Assembly: GCA_003615045.1 (NCBI GenBank)
Contig: ML014350.1
Coordinates: 1-23,989, forward strand
DNA from: Caulochytrium protostelioides
Taxonomy: Eukaryota; Chytridiomycota; Caulochytriomycetes; Caulochytriales; Caulochytriaceae
Direction of reading: 5' to 3'
DNA: 23,989 bases
Shown here: positions 1 to 9,638 of the stretch, in pieces
How positions within the stretch are numbered: the stretch's first letter is position 1
How the letters are laid out: every line of letters begins with the position of its first letter
Notes under the pieces: generated by a model
Seen by the model: only the letters and a program-made list of their open reading frames with translations
The model's database searches: none
Told to the model about the DNA's origin: nothing
Program-made: the position numbers and the translations under genes

Positions 1-95
1 GGCCTGCTCGGACCCGTCAGCCATGGCGTCATCTTCCTCAATGTGGTTGTACTCATTGTCCTCTTTGCTGCTGGCGGTCGTGCGCTCGTCTTGTT
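1..95 (-). pseudogene. Edge fragment of a third small heat shock protein copy
   Basis: Read on the minus strand, these bases match 22233-22327 of the second sHsp copy without a mismatch. They encode the acidic linker inserted in its alpha-crystallin domain (residues such as KEDNEYNHIEEDD). The rest of the copy would lie off the left edge. Beyond base 95 the alignment breaks: two extra bases appear, then similarity falls sharply, so the N-terminal side is either highly diverged or missing. I cannot tell whether the off-window part is a complete gene or another broken copy. Confidence 0.7.
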
Positions 96-2647
96 AAGCG
101 CGCACGGCATACCTGCGAGCGAGACGGCGGCCGTCGATCGTGGTCCGCGTGCAGGGGCCAAGCCATTATATGCCATCATTCTAACTTTGGAAGGGCCCTT
201 CCGGGGACGACGCCGGTGATCCAGACAACCGCGGCCGCGCCACTGGTCCATGTGCCCCACATTCCCGCCTTTTCAAGCGCGTCGGACGAGGGTCCTTCGG
301 AAGGCTACATCACATCCTTGTTCTCGATCCATCACAAACGTCCGACGCGATCGTTGCAGAGAAAACAAAATCGAGCATGTGGCTTCATGGCGGGTCGTCC
401 CCGATGGCCAGTTCCTGCGGGAACGGATGCAGGTTGCGACCACCCCATCGTGTGGGAAGTGCCAGCTGGCATTCGGGGCAAAAGAGCCGCGAACGACCTC
501 GACAGCACCCGGCGACGGGATTCCAAGAGAAGAAGCCACGAGCCACGCTCGTCCCGAAGTGACTTGGATGATCGCTTGCAGCCATGACGGGCGCCTCGCT
601 TCTGTGAAAGTGGATGATCAGACGCGGATTCGGAGAAACGAAAATGGCAATCCGAGGGCCGTTCTCTTCTAATTCATCGTGTTTCCGGCATGGATCGCCG
701 CCCTCGCGCTCCATCATGACAAGATTAGGATCGATGGGGTCCGGTGATCCAGCATGAAGGGGACAAGACATCATTTTCTTGATCATTTTTGACCGAGGGA
801 TGGGCACCGCAAATGGCACGCGCGTCAATGGCCGGCCTTGACAAATATGCGTGAAGGCCTCGTTGAATGAAGTCCTGGGTCCCATTTCGCAAAAATGACT
901 GACTCCATTCTAGCCATCGCCTACCAGCCGTCGCGCAGCGTGCCTCCCTGTTGCGGCCTATCGCCTCATGCGATCGGCCGCTGAAGTGCCGCCGCTGCCG
1001 ACCGCGGCCGGCTCGCCAACCGCGCTCCCCGTGGCCGCCGCCGGCGGCTGGTATATCCCGTGCTGGACACTCCCAATTGGCGCCTCGGGGCCTCCGACGC
1101 CTTATGCAGACCCATCAAGGCCGTCTGACACACCCCTCGCGGTCGACGTACCCGTCGCGGCGGCTCAGAGGCCCTCTCTCCCGATGCCGCTGTCACCCGC
1201 CATGTCGCGGTGCGGCATCGCCCGGGCGGCCGCCATACGCGGTGCTGGCCACGGGCCCTGCGGCGCTCCGGCATGCTCTCCGCGAGGGGTTCGGGATTCG
1301 GCGGGCCGGGGGCGGCCGATCCTGGCCTCGCGCCCACGACCACAACGCCCGCGACAACGGCAGCGACGGCGACGGCGGCAACGACACCGGCACCGGCGGT
1401 CCTCGTGCAGCCATGCCGATCGGACGGCAGCTGGGTGCCGAGGGACGAGCATGCGTTCCGGACGCATGGGTTGGCCCGTCTCCTCGACTCGCGGCACACG
1501 CGCCGTCGCGGCACGACACGGCCACCGGCCGAGATCAGTCGGTGCCCGGCACACCGCCGGGCCAGAGGGCGTGAGGGCGTGAGCGGGAGAGAGCGGCGAC
1601 GACGGAGCGAGTGCCGGCGGGAGGACCCTGGACTCGAGCGCTCGCGCGGCGGACAGGGCAGACCGCCGAGCTCGTCCACTGGAATCCATTCCGGGTTCTT
1701 GCCGTGAAAGGCCACGACGTCTGCCGTCGGCGGCGGCGCGGGCGTCCGGCACGCCGAATGGCTGCCGCCTCACGGCCATCATACCGTCGGGTCGTTCGGC
1801 CGCGCCTCGCGAGCCGTTGTAGGCTGGGCCGTGCCGTGCCCGCCGCGGCGGCCGTATGCGGCCAGACCGATCGTCCAGCCATGGGCAAAGGCCCTCGTCG
1901 CAACGTGCTTTAAGAGGCGCAGATGTGTTTAGTTCGTTTCATTGCGTTTGGTGGCCCGTCTGTTGGTGGGCTCAGGCATCGTTGTGCATGGCTCGTGTCC
2001 TTGTCCAAGACTTCATTCCATACGCCCCCCTCCCTAACGCAACGCCATACGCTCTTCGCGAACCATCGAGCCACTCTAGCCACTTCCCCTTCCACTTTAG
2101 ACATCGACTCGCTACTCCTCTCCTCCCTCGCCTGCTTCAACGACGGTGGTGGATTCACGACGATTTCACCCGGAAATCTTCGAAACTTCTCTTTGCACTG
2201 CATTGCATGATTTCAGAAGGTCTCCAGAGATCGCATTGGGACTCGCTCCTCCTCCTCCTCCTCCTTCCTCTGATAGACAGTCTTCACCGGCATCTTGCAT
2301 TGACGGCTGGCTCGACACCTTTTCTCGCTGATCCACGTCCGCCCCTTTGCTGTTCTTTGCCTGACTGACATTCGTGCGCAGGCTGCCGTCGTCAGATGTA
2401 TCCCACCTCCACCTCCGTCTCCAACGCTGCTCAAAAGACTGTCTGCGACAGTGCTTTCTGAATTTATTTCCGTCTTTCGGCGAATGCTTCTTTGATCGAC
2501 GCCAGCGTATCCTTGTCCTCGTTGAACGGACGGCGCCCGATCTCCACTTATCGGTGCGGTGCTAGGCTCGACGATTCGATTGGTCGGACCCGAGGCATCG
2601 ACGCCTCCAGCCTCCCTTTCTCTCGCCCCCGCACCGCATTTCGCATC
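96..2647. other. Gene-poor stretch upstream of the secreted protein gene
   Basis: I see no supportable gene here. Several open frames exist on both strands, for example a 166-codon ATG frame on the minus strand at 385-885 and a 140-codon frame on the plus strand at 250-672. They overlap one another, are rich in Arg/Pro/Ser and show no recognisable domain, as expected by chance in GC-rich DNA. Bases about 950-1900 are very GC-rich. Bases about 1920-2640 are pyrimidine-rich and probably hold the promoter and leader of the gene starting at 2648. Confidence 0.5.
2246..2265 (+). repeat. CTC trinucleotide tract
   Basis: A short CTC/CCT triplet run sits in the pyrimidine-rich stretch about 380 bases before the secreted-protein start codon. 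Pyrimidine tracts are common in fungal promoters and leaders, but no function can be assigned. Confidence 0.5.
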
Positions 2648-3625
2648 ATGCGGTTCGCATCAATCCGGTTCCTCGCCATGACGGCCATCCTGGCCGCCAC
2701 GTCCATGGCCTTGCCACAGACCGCTTCAGAGTACACGACGCCAGGCAGTATGATCGGCCCGTCCAACACCTACGGCTATGTGATGCCCGAGGCGCTACCG
2801 ACGGCTTCGTCCTCGGCCCTAGCGGCGGTCGGCACCGAGATGCCCAATGCGTACAGCACGCCGATCCGCTGCCGCCCACGGAAAACCACGACAAGCGGCG
2901 CCGCCGCGGCCACGGTTGTCCCCACTGAGACGCCGGTCACGAGCTACACGACGCACTGGCATACTGCGCCCACGGTGACCGTCACGTCGACCTCGATCGC
3001 GACCGTCACCGTCACCAGCAAGTACGGCGAAACCCCGCCGCAAGCGACCTCGTGCACGGGGGCGGCCAACAAGGCCGCCGTCACGACCGCCGCGCCGAGT
3101 CTCACCTACAGCGGCGTCGTGCCGTCTGCGACGCCGAGGACGTATGGCACGCCCATCACGGATGCTGCGCCAGCCTTCACGACGCCGAAGTCGCGTGGCA
3201 CGCCCGTCACGGACGCCGCGCCGGCCTTCACGACGCCGAAGACGTATGGTACGCCCGTCACGGACGCCGCGCCGGCCTTCACGACGCCAAAGACGTATGG
3301 TACGCCCGTTACCAAAGCCACGTCGACCTTCATGACGCCGCCGTCGACTGCGTCGCCCGCGCCGACCGCGGCGCCGACGACCACCCGCCCGTCGGACTAC
3401 GGCGCCAACTACGATGCGCTGAAGGCCGCCCAGGACCTCTCGCGCTCGCAGCATCCCGCGTATACGACCGATGCGCGCGGCAACATGGTGCCGGTGAGCG
3501 CGGCGCCGGAGCCGTACACGACGCCCTTCGTGCCGATGGTCCTGACGCCCTCCGGCTACATTGGCTACTCGCAGGTCTCCTCGGGCCTCGAGCCCACCCC
3601 CACGCCCACCCACCCGCCGGTCTAG
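2648..3625 (+). CDS. Secreted Thr/Pro-rich protein with 17-residue repeats
   Basis: The product is 325 residues. I chose the ATG at 2648 because it gives a classic secretion signal: a basic start (MRFASIR), a hydrophobic core (FLAMTAILAATSMA) and a likely cleavage site near residue 20-22. The frame is open further upstream but has no better start. The mature protein is rich in Thr, Pro, Ala and Ser, so it is probably heavily O-glycosylated. A Thr/Val-rich segment (TVTVTSTS) lies near residues 110-125. Four 17-residue repeats occupy residues 165-232. Only two cysteines are evident in the mature part (RCRP, SCTG). The C-terminus is Pro-rich and not hydrophobic, so no GPI or membrane anchor is visible. 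It is most like fungal cell-wall or extracellular matrix proteins in style, but I recognise no family. It converges with the E2 gene downstream. Confidence 0.75.
   Translation: MRFASIRFLAMTAILAATSMALPQTASEYTTPGSMIGPSNTYGYVMPEALPTASSSALAAVGTEMPNAYSTPIRCRPRKTTTSGAAAATVVPTETPVTSYTTHWHTAPTVTVTSTSIATVTVTSKYGETPPQATSCTGAANKAAVTTAAPSLTYSGVVPSATPRTYGTPITDAAPAFTTPKSRGTPVTDAAPAFTTPKTYGTPVTDAAPAFTTPKTYGTPVTKATSTFMTPPSTASPAPTAAPTTTRPSDYGANYDALKAAQDLSRSQHPAYTTDARGNMVPVSAAPEPYTTPFVPMVLTPSGYIGYSQVSSGLEPTPTPTHPPV
3140..3343 (+). repeat. 51-bp tandem repeat, four units, in frame
   Basis: Four consecutive 51-bp units start at 3140, 3191, 3242 and 3293. Each encodes a version of TYGTPVTDAAPAFTTPK. Units 1-3 are nearly identical in DNA; unit 4 is more diverged (TKATSTFMTPP). 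The period is a multiple of three, so copy-number change would keep the reading frame. Confidence 0.9.
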
Positions 3626-4393
3626 TAGACCCGCCCGGGGCTGTCCTTCTGAGCCGACCACCCGGTGGATCGCGACCAGCCACCTCGGTTGGATTCGCAG
3701 AAACTCCGGAAAACGACCCTTCGTCGGCTGTCGCTCTCCGCGTCGATGTCGCTACCACCGTCGATGTCGCCGGATGCGATGCGATCGGTATGCCCCCGGT
3801 GTCTCCGTCAAGACGGATTCATGTTTCTTTTCTTGTTGTTTTCTTGTGTTGCTTGTTTCATGTTCCTTTCCCGGCCTGCTGTTCAGGGTCCTCTGTCTGG
3901 GATGCTTGCCCCGACGGGCGCCCCCGACGCGGTGGCAGGCGGATCCTGCCGATCCCGGCGGGTTTCAGACCCGTGCCTCCCTTGTTGTTATTCAGGCCCA
4001 TGCTCACAGAGTTTCCTCCTACTTGCCTTCCCACTCCCGTACCAATGTTCTCTACCGCCTCAACACATCATGACACAACCCCCATGCACAGGCTTGCTTA
4101 TGTCTCCCCTTCGTCCCATCAGTCCACCTCTCCCTTTATCTACTGTTATCGAATGTTGTCGATCCAACCACGCCAGGAAGGAAAACGCCCATCGAAGGGA
4201 GCCAGAGCGACGGAAGTCCATGAAGCAACGCGACGCATCCACGTTGCAGCGCCCAGGCGAGGCGGTCCATGGTCCGCCATCACGGCATACCAGTTCCCAC
4301 ATCGTCAGCGCTCCACCGAACTGAATCAAACGAGGAGAAAAAAAATAAGAACATGTGATAAATAGGGAGGGCAATCAACCCGCCGCGGCCGGT
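3626..4393. other. Convergent 3' spacer between secreted protein and E2 genes
   Basis: This 768-bp spacer separates two stop codons facing each other. It contains a T-rich tract near 3822-3865 that could serve 3' end formation of the plus-strand gene, and A-rich sequence near 4335-4365 that is T-rich in the sense of the minus-strand gene. Open frames crossing it are out-of-frame continuations from the flanking genes and are not supported. Confidence 0.5.
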
Positions 4394-5416
4394 TTAGAGA
4401 CGGGACAGGACTTTCGCGACCGTGAGGTAGAGGAGCACGCCGACGGCCACGAAGCGGAGCACGCGCATCCGTGACGCGGCCGCGGCGGCCGCCGCTCCGG
4501 AACCGGACGGCACGGCCGCGGCGCCATGCGCCGTCGCGGCGACGGAGCCCGCTGGCCGGTCGGGTGATCGCGCGCGCGCGGGGGCCGCTTCGGACGCCGC
4601 CGCCGCGGGGGTGGCCGCGATGGCCGCCGCACGCTCCGGCGAGACGCCGCGGGCGACCCGTCGCCGCAGCACGGCGTCGGCGTCGGCGGCGCTCGCGCCC
4701 GCTTCGGCGTCCTGCGCCGCGGGCTCGGCCGCCGTTGTCGCGGTTGCCGCGCCAGCGTCCGCGTCCGCGTCCGCTTCGGTCGCCGGCTCGGTCGTGGCCG
4801 GCGCGGGAACCGCCGAGGTGGAGGCCAGCACGTCGGCCGGGGAGGGCGCCGTCGCCGCCGCCGCCGCGGCGGGCGCCGGCGCGGACCCGAAGATGGTGGG
4901 ATGGGCGGCGAACCACTCGGCGCGGTGCTCCGGCGTGCATCGCTGCGGGAAGTGCTGGACAAAGCGGGGGTTCGACTCGCGGCGTCGGTTCCAGGCGTAG
5001 GACGCGCGGGCATACTGGCGCTTCTGCGCGGCGGTCGTGACGATGCTGCCGGTGGTCTGGGTGTCCTCGAGCATGAAGCTGAGCAGGCCCGTGAGGATCG
5101 TGGGCACGGACCACATCGGGTTCCACGAGTCCGGGTGGAAGTCGCTCATGCTGAGGCAGAGCCGGGTGTCGGTGGCGAAGCGCCCCGACGGCGTGATCAT
5201 GCGGATGGCGGGGGGCGCGTACGGATAGGTGTTCGGGAACACGATGCGGCCGTGGTACTCGCCGCCCTCGTACGGCGAGTCCGGCGGGCCCGTCAGGATG
5301 TAGTGCCACTCGAACAGATTCGACTCGAGCGGCTTCGCCACGATGTACGGGGGCGGCTGCGTCTGCAGCCGCTTGTACTCGACGGTCAGCCGCTTAATCG
5401 CGGTCCGGCTCGCCAT
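4394..5416 (-). CDS. UBC6: Ubc6/UBE2J2-type tail-anchored ubiquitin-conjugating enzyme
   Basis: An ER-anchored E2 that accepts ubiquitin from E1 and works with ERAD ligases to mark misfolded ER proteins for the proteasome. The 340-residue product starts at an ATG (5414-5416). The UBC fold covers about residues 5-150. The active-site cysteine is Cys87 in TRLCLSMSDFHPDSWNP, the same position I recall for yeast Ubc6. As in this subfamily, the usual HPN triad is replaced by a TPSGRF segment, and the WNPMWSVPTILTGLLSFM block is strongly conserved. Residues about 180-310 are an Ala/Pro-rich linker, longer than usual (yeast Ubc6 is about 250 residues). The C-terminus has a single hydrophobic segment (about 318-336, VLRFVAVGVLLYLTV) flanked by Arg/Lys, typical of a tail anchor. 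Family assignment is firm; the long linker has no known role. Confidence 0.95.
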   Translation of the reverse strand: MASRTAIKRLTVEYKRLQTQPPPYIVAKPLESNLFEWHYILTGPPDSPYEGGEYHGRIVFPNTYPYAPPAIRMITPSGRFATDTRLCLSMSDFHPDSWNPMWSVPTILTGLLSFMLEDTQTTGSIVTTAAQKRQYARASYAWNRRRESNPRFVQHFPQRCTPEHRAEWFAAHPTIFGSAPAPAAAAAATAPSPADVLASTSAVPAPATTEPATEADADADAGAATATTAAEPAAQDAEAGASAADADAVLRRRVARGVSPERAAAIAATPAAAASEAAPARARSPDRPAGSVAATAHGAAAVPSGSGAAAAAAASRMRVLRFVAVGVLLYLTVAKVLSRL

Positions 5417-6412
5417 CGTGCCGTCGTGCTAGCGGATGAAACGGGTGGGAGCGACAGGTATGGGTCGGCGTCAGCGTCAGCGAAGCGGGAACAGCCAGCG
5501 GAAGCAGCGGCGTCAGCGAGAGGAACCAGGAACCACCGATCCGACGGCTGTGAGGTACCAGCAGCACGCCGCCATGGACGACCCAGGACGACCACTTTCC
5601 ACGAGCCAGAAAGCGGCTTTGGCGAGCGCCCGCCGGGACGTGGCCCACGGCCCATCGCGCCGGTCGCGGACGGTCCACGGAGTCGTTCCTTGATACCGAG
5701 ATGGATCCACGATGGACGACGGAGGATGGCGACGCTGGCGGCCGTGCTTAGCGTCGAGCCGCCACGACACCGCTCGGCGCAGGCCACCGTCCATGCGGGG
5801 GCCCGTGGCGGCGGCGGCCGCCACGGGCGACTGGCGGGGGCCGAATGGCGGCGGTGGCGGCGTTAGAGCCTTCGTGCTATGGCGCCCACGGGGAAGCGGG
5901 AACGGGCGCCCGGGGACGCGGGGAAGGCGGCTCGTGGCGACGCCGGCGACGACGGCCGCGCGGGGCCAGGCTCACCCTCGTGGCCAGTATCACCGCTCGA
6001 GCGCCGTTCCCCGATGATCATGCGCATTGTCTGCACGCGTGATCGCTACACCTCCGATCGCGCGCAGCGATGGCGTGGGCATCGCCCTCGCGACGCCATG
6101 AACCCACGCCCACGCCAGGGATCGGAGGAGGAGACCGTGGCAGCCGCGGTGTCATGGACGACGGCGTCGCGACAGGACTCCACCCGGCGCACGGCATGGC
6201 CGGGGTCCTCCGCTTCGTCGCATGTGCCATGACCCGCGACACCCGATTCGGACGCGCGGATCTTCTTGGCCGTCGTCGCGGCGACAGGATCGCCGCGTGC
6301 TCGGGAGGATGCCGATCCCTGAGCCGTCGAGAGCCGCGTGGCCGCGGCGGCTCCACCACCGCTCAGGGGCGCTGTGGTTTCGAACCGCGATCTGGCCGCG
6401 GGTGGGTGGCCC

Positions 6413-6414
<2 letters not shown>

Positions 6415-6444
<30 letters not shown>
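6415..6444 (+). repeat. GGC triplet repeat, ten units
   Basis: Ten uninterrupted GGC units lie in the gene-free region between the E2 and GYF genes. On the minus strand this reads as a GCC run. No coding role is supported. Confidence 0.9.
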
Positions 6445-6446
<2 letters not shown>

Positions 6447-6786
6447 TTGGCGATTGGCGTTGTCTCGGGGCCACGCGCTGCTGCCGCCGCAGCCGCGGAA
6501 GCCGGCCGCTGCCGCGGTGCGGACCGTGGATGATGCTGGCGGGCCGGGTCGGCCTCCCGTGTCGGCGTGCCGCGGCTTCCATGCGGCGTCCTGCCGTCGC
6601 CGTCGCGTCGGTTCGCCGGCGGCGGCGGCGGGACGGCCATACGGCGGCGGCTGGCGCCGTCGGTCGGTTCGCCGGCGGCCGTCGCGCCGTCTCGCGGCTG
6701 TCTCGCGCGCGCCCCTTCGGCACCCGCACGCGCCGCAGTCGCGATGCCCCCGCCACGGCGTGCTGCCGCTCCACCGTGTCCGGCGA

Positions 6787-6846
6787 CCGCCGCCGTCGCC
6801 GCCGCCGTCGCCGCCGCCGTCGCCGCCGCCGTCGCCGCCGCCGTCG
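6787..6846 (+). repeat. 12-bp minisatellite, five perfect units
   Basis: Five perfect head-to-tail copies of CCGCCGCCGTCG. In one plus-strand frame it would read as repeated Pro-Pro-Pro-Ser, but that frame has no other support. It lies about 800 bases before the GYF start codon. Confidence 0.9.
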
Positions 6847-7646
6847 CCCCGGGACTCCGCGAACACGTAAGGCGTGTCAAAGGCGTGCTCGACGGCGGCC
6901 CGCGTCGCCCCCCGCCAGCCCCCCGCGGCTCGTGTCGCGGCCGCGGCCGCTTCCGCCGCTGCAAGTATACTCGGCCGCCCCGGGTCGGCGCGCTCCGCTC
7001 CTCGTGAGAGGCTTCTGCTGTTAACGCCACGCGACCCGCGTCTGCCTCCGTTCCGATTGACTTGTGTCCACCGCCATCATCGCTGCAAGCACGCCCACCC
7101 CCTACCCGCCCTTCCTGGCCGGCATAGACCTTCCTTTCTGAGCGCTCCACCACCGCTCTCCCTGTTCGGCTTGTGCTGCGTATCGCTTGTCTCTCGCGTC
7201 GTTTCGTCGCCATACCGCCTTGGTTTTACCCAACATTCCGAAGCACCGTCTTCTCTGTCGGCGTTTCAGGTATGCGCACCCTCCCCAAGCACCACGCGAG
7301 AGACCCGCGTCGGCCCATCTACGGCATCACCCTATCTCCTCCCGCCCGGATGCCGGGGGATGTTGGTGTTGGTGCTTCGTGTTGGTCCGACGCGTCGTCG
7401 GATGGGCGATAGCGATGTCCGCCGTTCCTACGCGTCGTTATCGTCGTTATCGGTTCGCACACGGCTGCGGCGTGCGTCGCTCGGGTCGATGCTCGCTTAC
7501 TCACCGATTCCTTGTCTCTTCTCGTTGCCACGCGTGGGTTCTGTCGATAGCCTTCCGTCTCGTCAGTCCTCCCCCCAATCGCGTGCCACGGCCGTTATCG
7601 GTATTTGCCGCGCTTTTCCGCTCGCCGCCTCCTGCTGATCCTTGCC

Positions 7647-7743
7647 ATGGTCGCCATGCAATTCGGCCCCGACTGGATGCGGGGGAAACCAGGCGCCGCC
7701 ACCGGCGCCGCGTCCACCGCCCACGGCTCGAACGCCGCCGCCC

Positions 7744-7786
<43 letters not shown>

Positions 7787-9607
7787 TCCCACGCCGCCGG
7801 CGCATGCCCATGCGAGCGCCGCGCCGTGGTCGGACGACAGCGGCAGCACCGTGCGGCAATGGCCGTCCGTCGCGCCCACACGTCTCGGCAACAAGCCGCC
7901 GCACACGGCCTCGGGCGGCGCCTCCGCCTCGTCGTCCTCGTCCACGCCGGCCGCATCCTCGAGCCCAGCTCCCGCGGGCGCGGCGCCTGCGGCCGCCGCC
8001 GCCGCCACGCCAGCCGCGGCGTCTGCGCCCTCCCCGGCTCCGAAGGATACCACGGCAGCGACGACGACGACGACGACGACGACCGCCTCGACGGCGCCCT
8101 CCCGCACGGCGCACTGGGGGCCGTCGGCCTCGACGGGTCCAGGCTCAAGCTCAGGCTCCGGTTCCGGCTCGGGCGTCGCCCCGCGTCCCCAACCGTCGCC
8201 CGGCCGCTTCGGCGCCCGCGGCCTCGGCTCGGCCGGCGGGCCCGGCGGCGGCGCCACCGGCTCAGCGGGGCTCGGCGCGGCATGGAACCCGTCGCCCGTG
8301 CGGCCGACGACCGGCGCCCACGGCGAGCGCGCCAGCAACGCCGGCGCCAGCACCCCCGGCGCCGGCTTTATTCCCAAAACGTACGGCGCCGCCAGCGGCG
8401 TCCCGCCCTTCAAGTCCCAGGCCGCCTGGGCCCGCGGCACGCAAATGGGTCAGGTCGGCCAGACCCACTCGATCGGGGCGAACACCGGCCCCCGCGGCTT
8501 CCTCAACAAGGGCGATCCGGCGGCCGCCGCGGCGGGCGGCGAGCCCCGGGGCCGCGGCTCGCATCACCCACGCCACACCAACGGCCACCATCATCACGGT
8601 GGCGGCGGCGGCAATAACAACAACAGCGGTGGGGTTGGTAGCCATGAGGGCGGCAGCGGTAGCATGCGTGGCGGCAGCGCTGGCAGCGGCGCCGGCGGCC
8701 ACGGTAGCGGCGCGCCGTTCCAACGTGCCTATAGCCCCACGCGCGGCGGCCATGCCAGCCACAGTACGGGCGGCCCGGGCGCGAGCACTAGCGGCCACCA
8801 CAGCGGCGGCAGCGGCAGCGCCAGTACCGGCGGCGGCAGCAGCCACCCCCAAGCCGCGCCGCCTCCGTCGGCGTCCCACCACCCGCAGACCCTTCGCGTC
8901 GTCGAGCTGGACTCGGGCCCGCCCGACCCCAACGTGGTCCGCTACACCCACGCGCAGCTGATCGCACTGCGCGCCCAGGTGCCCGCCGACTACGTCCCGG
9001 CGGGCTTTGACCCGGGCGTGATCCAGCGCCGCAAGAAGCCCGACAACCTGCCGACCGGTCCGAGCGGCGGCGGCATGCCGGGCAGCGCCGGCAGCCGCGG
9101 CAGTCGTGACCGCGAGTCGAGCGGCGGACCCCGCCGCGCCTTCGACCGCCCGCGCTCCCGCAGCCGGGACCGCGGCCCCCACATCGTCGACCCCGACGAG
9201 TTGTGGGACTCGCCCGTCGTCGGCGGCGCCATCGGCGCCTTCGGCCAGGGCGGCGTCTTCACGACCGCGCCGCAGCCGGCCACGGGCGCCGCCGCGTCGC
9301 CGCTGACCCTTGGCGCCGCGAGCCCCGTCAACGCTGCGTCGCGCGCCGGTGGCCGCGGCATTGGGCCCTCGGCCGCAGCCGGCTTCTCGAGCGGCGTCGC
9401 GTCGCCCCACCGCGGCCCGCACGCCGCCGGCGCCGCCGGCGCCCACGCCGGTGGCAACGGCGCTTGGCGCTCGCCGGACCTTCTCCCGCCGCAGGCCCGC
9501 GGCGGCGTCGGCGCCGCCCCCGAGAATTACATGGACTACCGCGGCTCGGCGTTCGCGTCGCCCGGGAGCCTGCATGCCGATGACCATGCGTACGACCTCG
9601 GCGGCTA

Positions 9608-9638
<31 letters not shown>

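Larger units (their letters stand above)
5417..7646. other. GC-rich intergenic region before the GYF gene
   Basis: I see no supportable gene in these 2.2 kb. Long open frames occur on both strands, such as 6152-7213 on the minus strand and 6070-6870 on the plus strand. They are dominated by Arg, Ala, Gly and Pro, mirror each other and show no domain. Two simple repeats fall inside (6415-6444 and 6787-6846). Bases about 7020-7640 become pyrimidine-rich and are the likely promoter and leader of the GYF gene; a GGTATGC at about 7269 could be a donor site of a leader intron, but I cannot pair it with an acceptor. Confidence 0.5.

Noticed and set aside
385-885. Minus-strand frame with a FCPECQL string resembling a zinc knuckle
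   Set aside because: Only one CxxC pair is convincing and the rest matches nothing known; a plus-strand frame overlaps it.
951-1903. Several overlapping frames of 100-250 codons on both strands
   Set aside because: The longest lack ATG starts, and all have the Arg/Pro/Ala bias expected from random GC-rich DNA.
6152-7213. A 353-codon ATG frame on the minus strand
   Set aside because: It is Arg/Ala/Gly-rich, is built partly from the GGC and 12-bp repeats, overlaps similar frames on the other strand and covers the GYF promoter region. No domain is seen.
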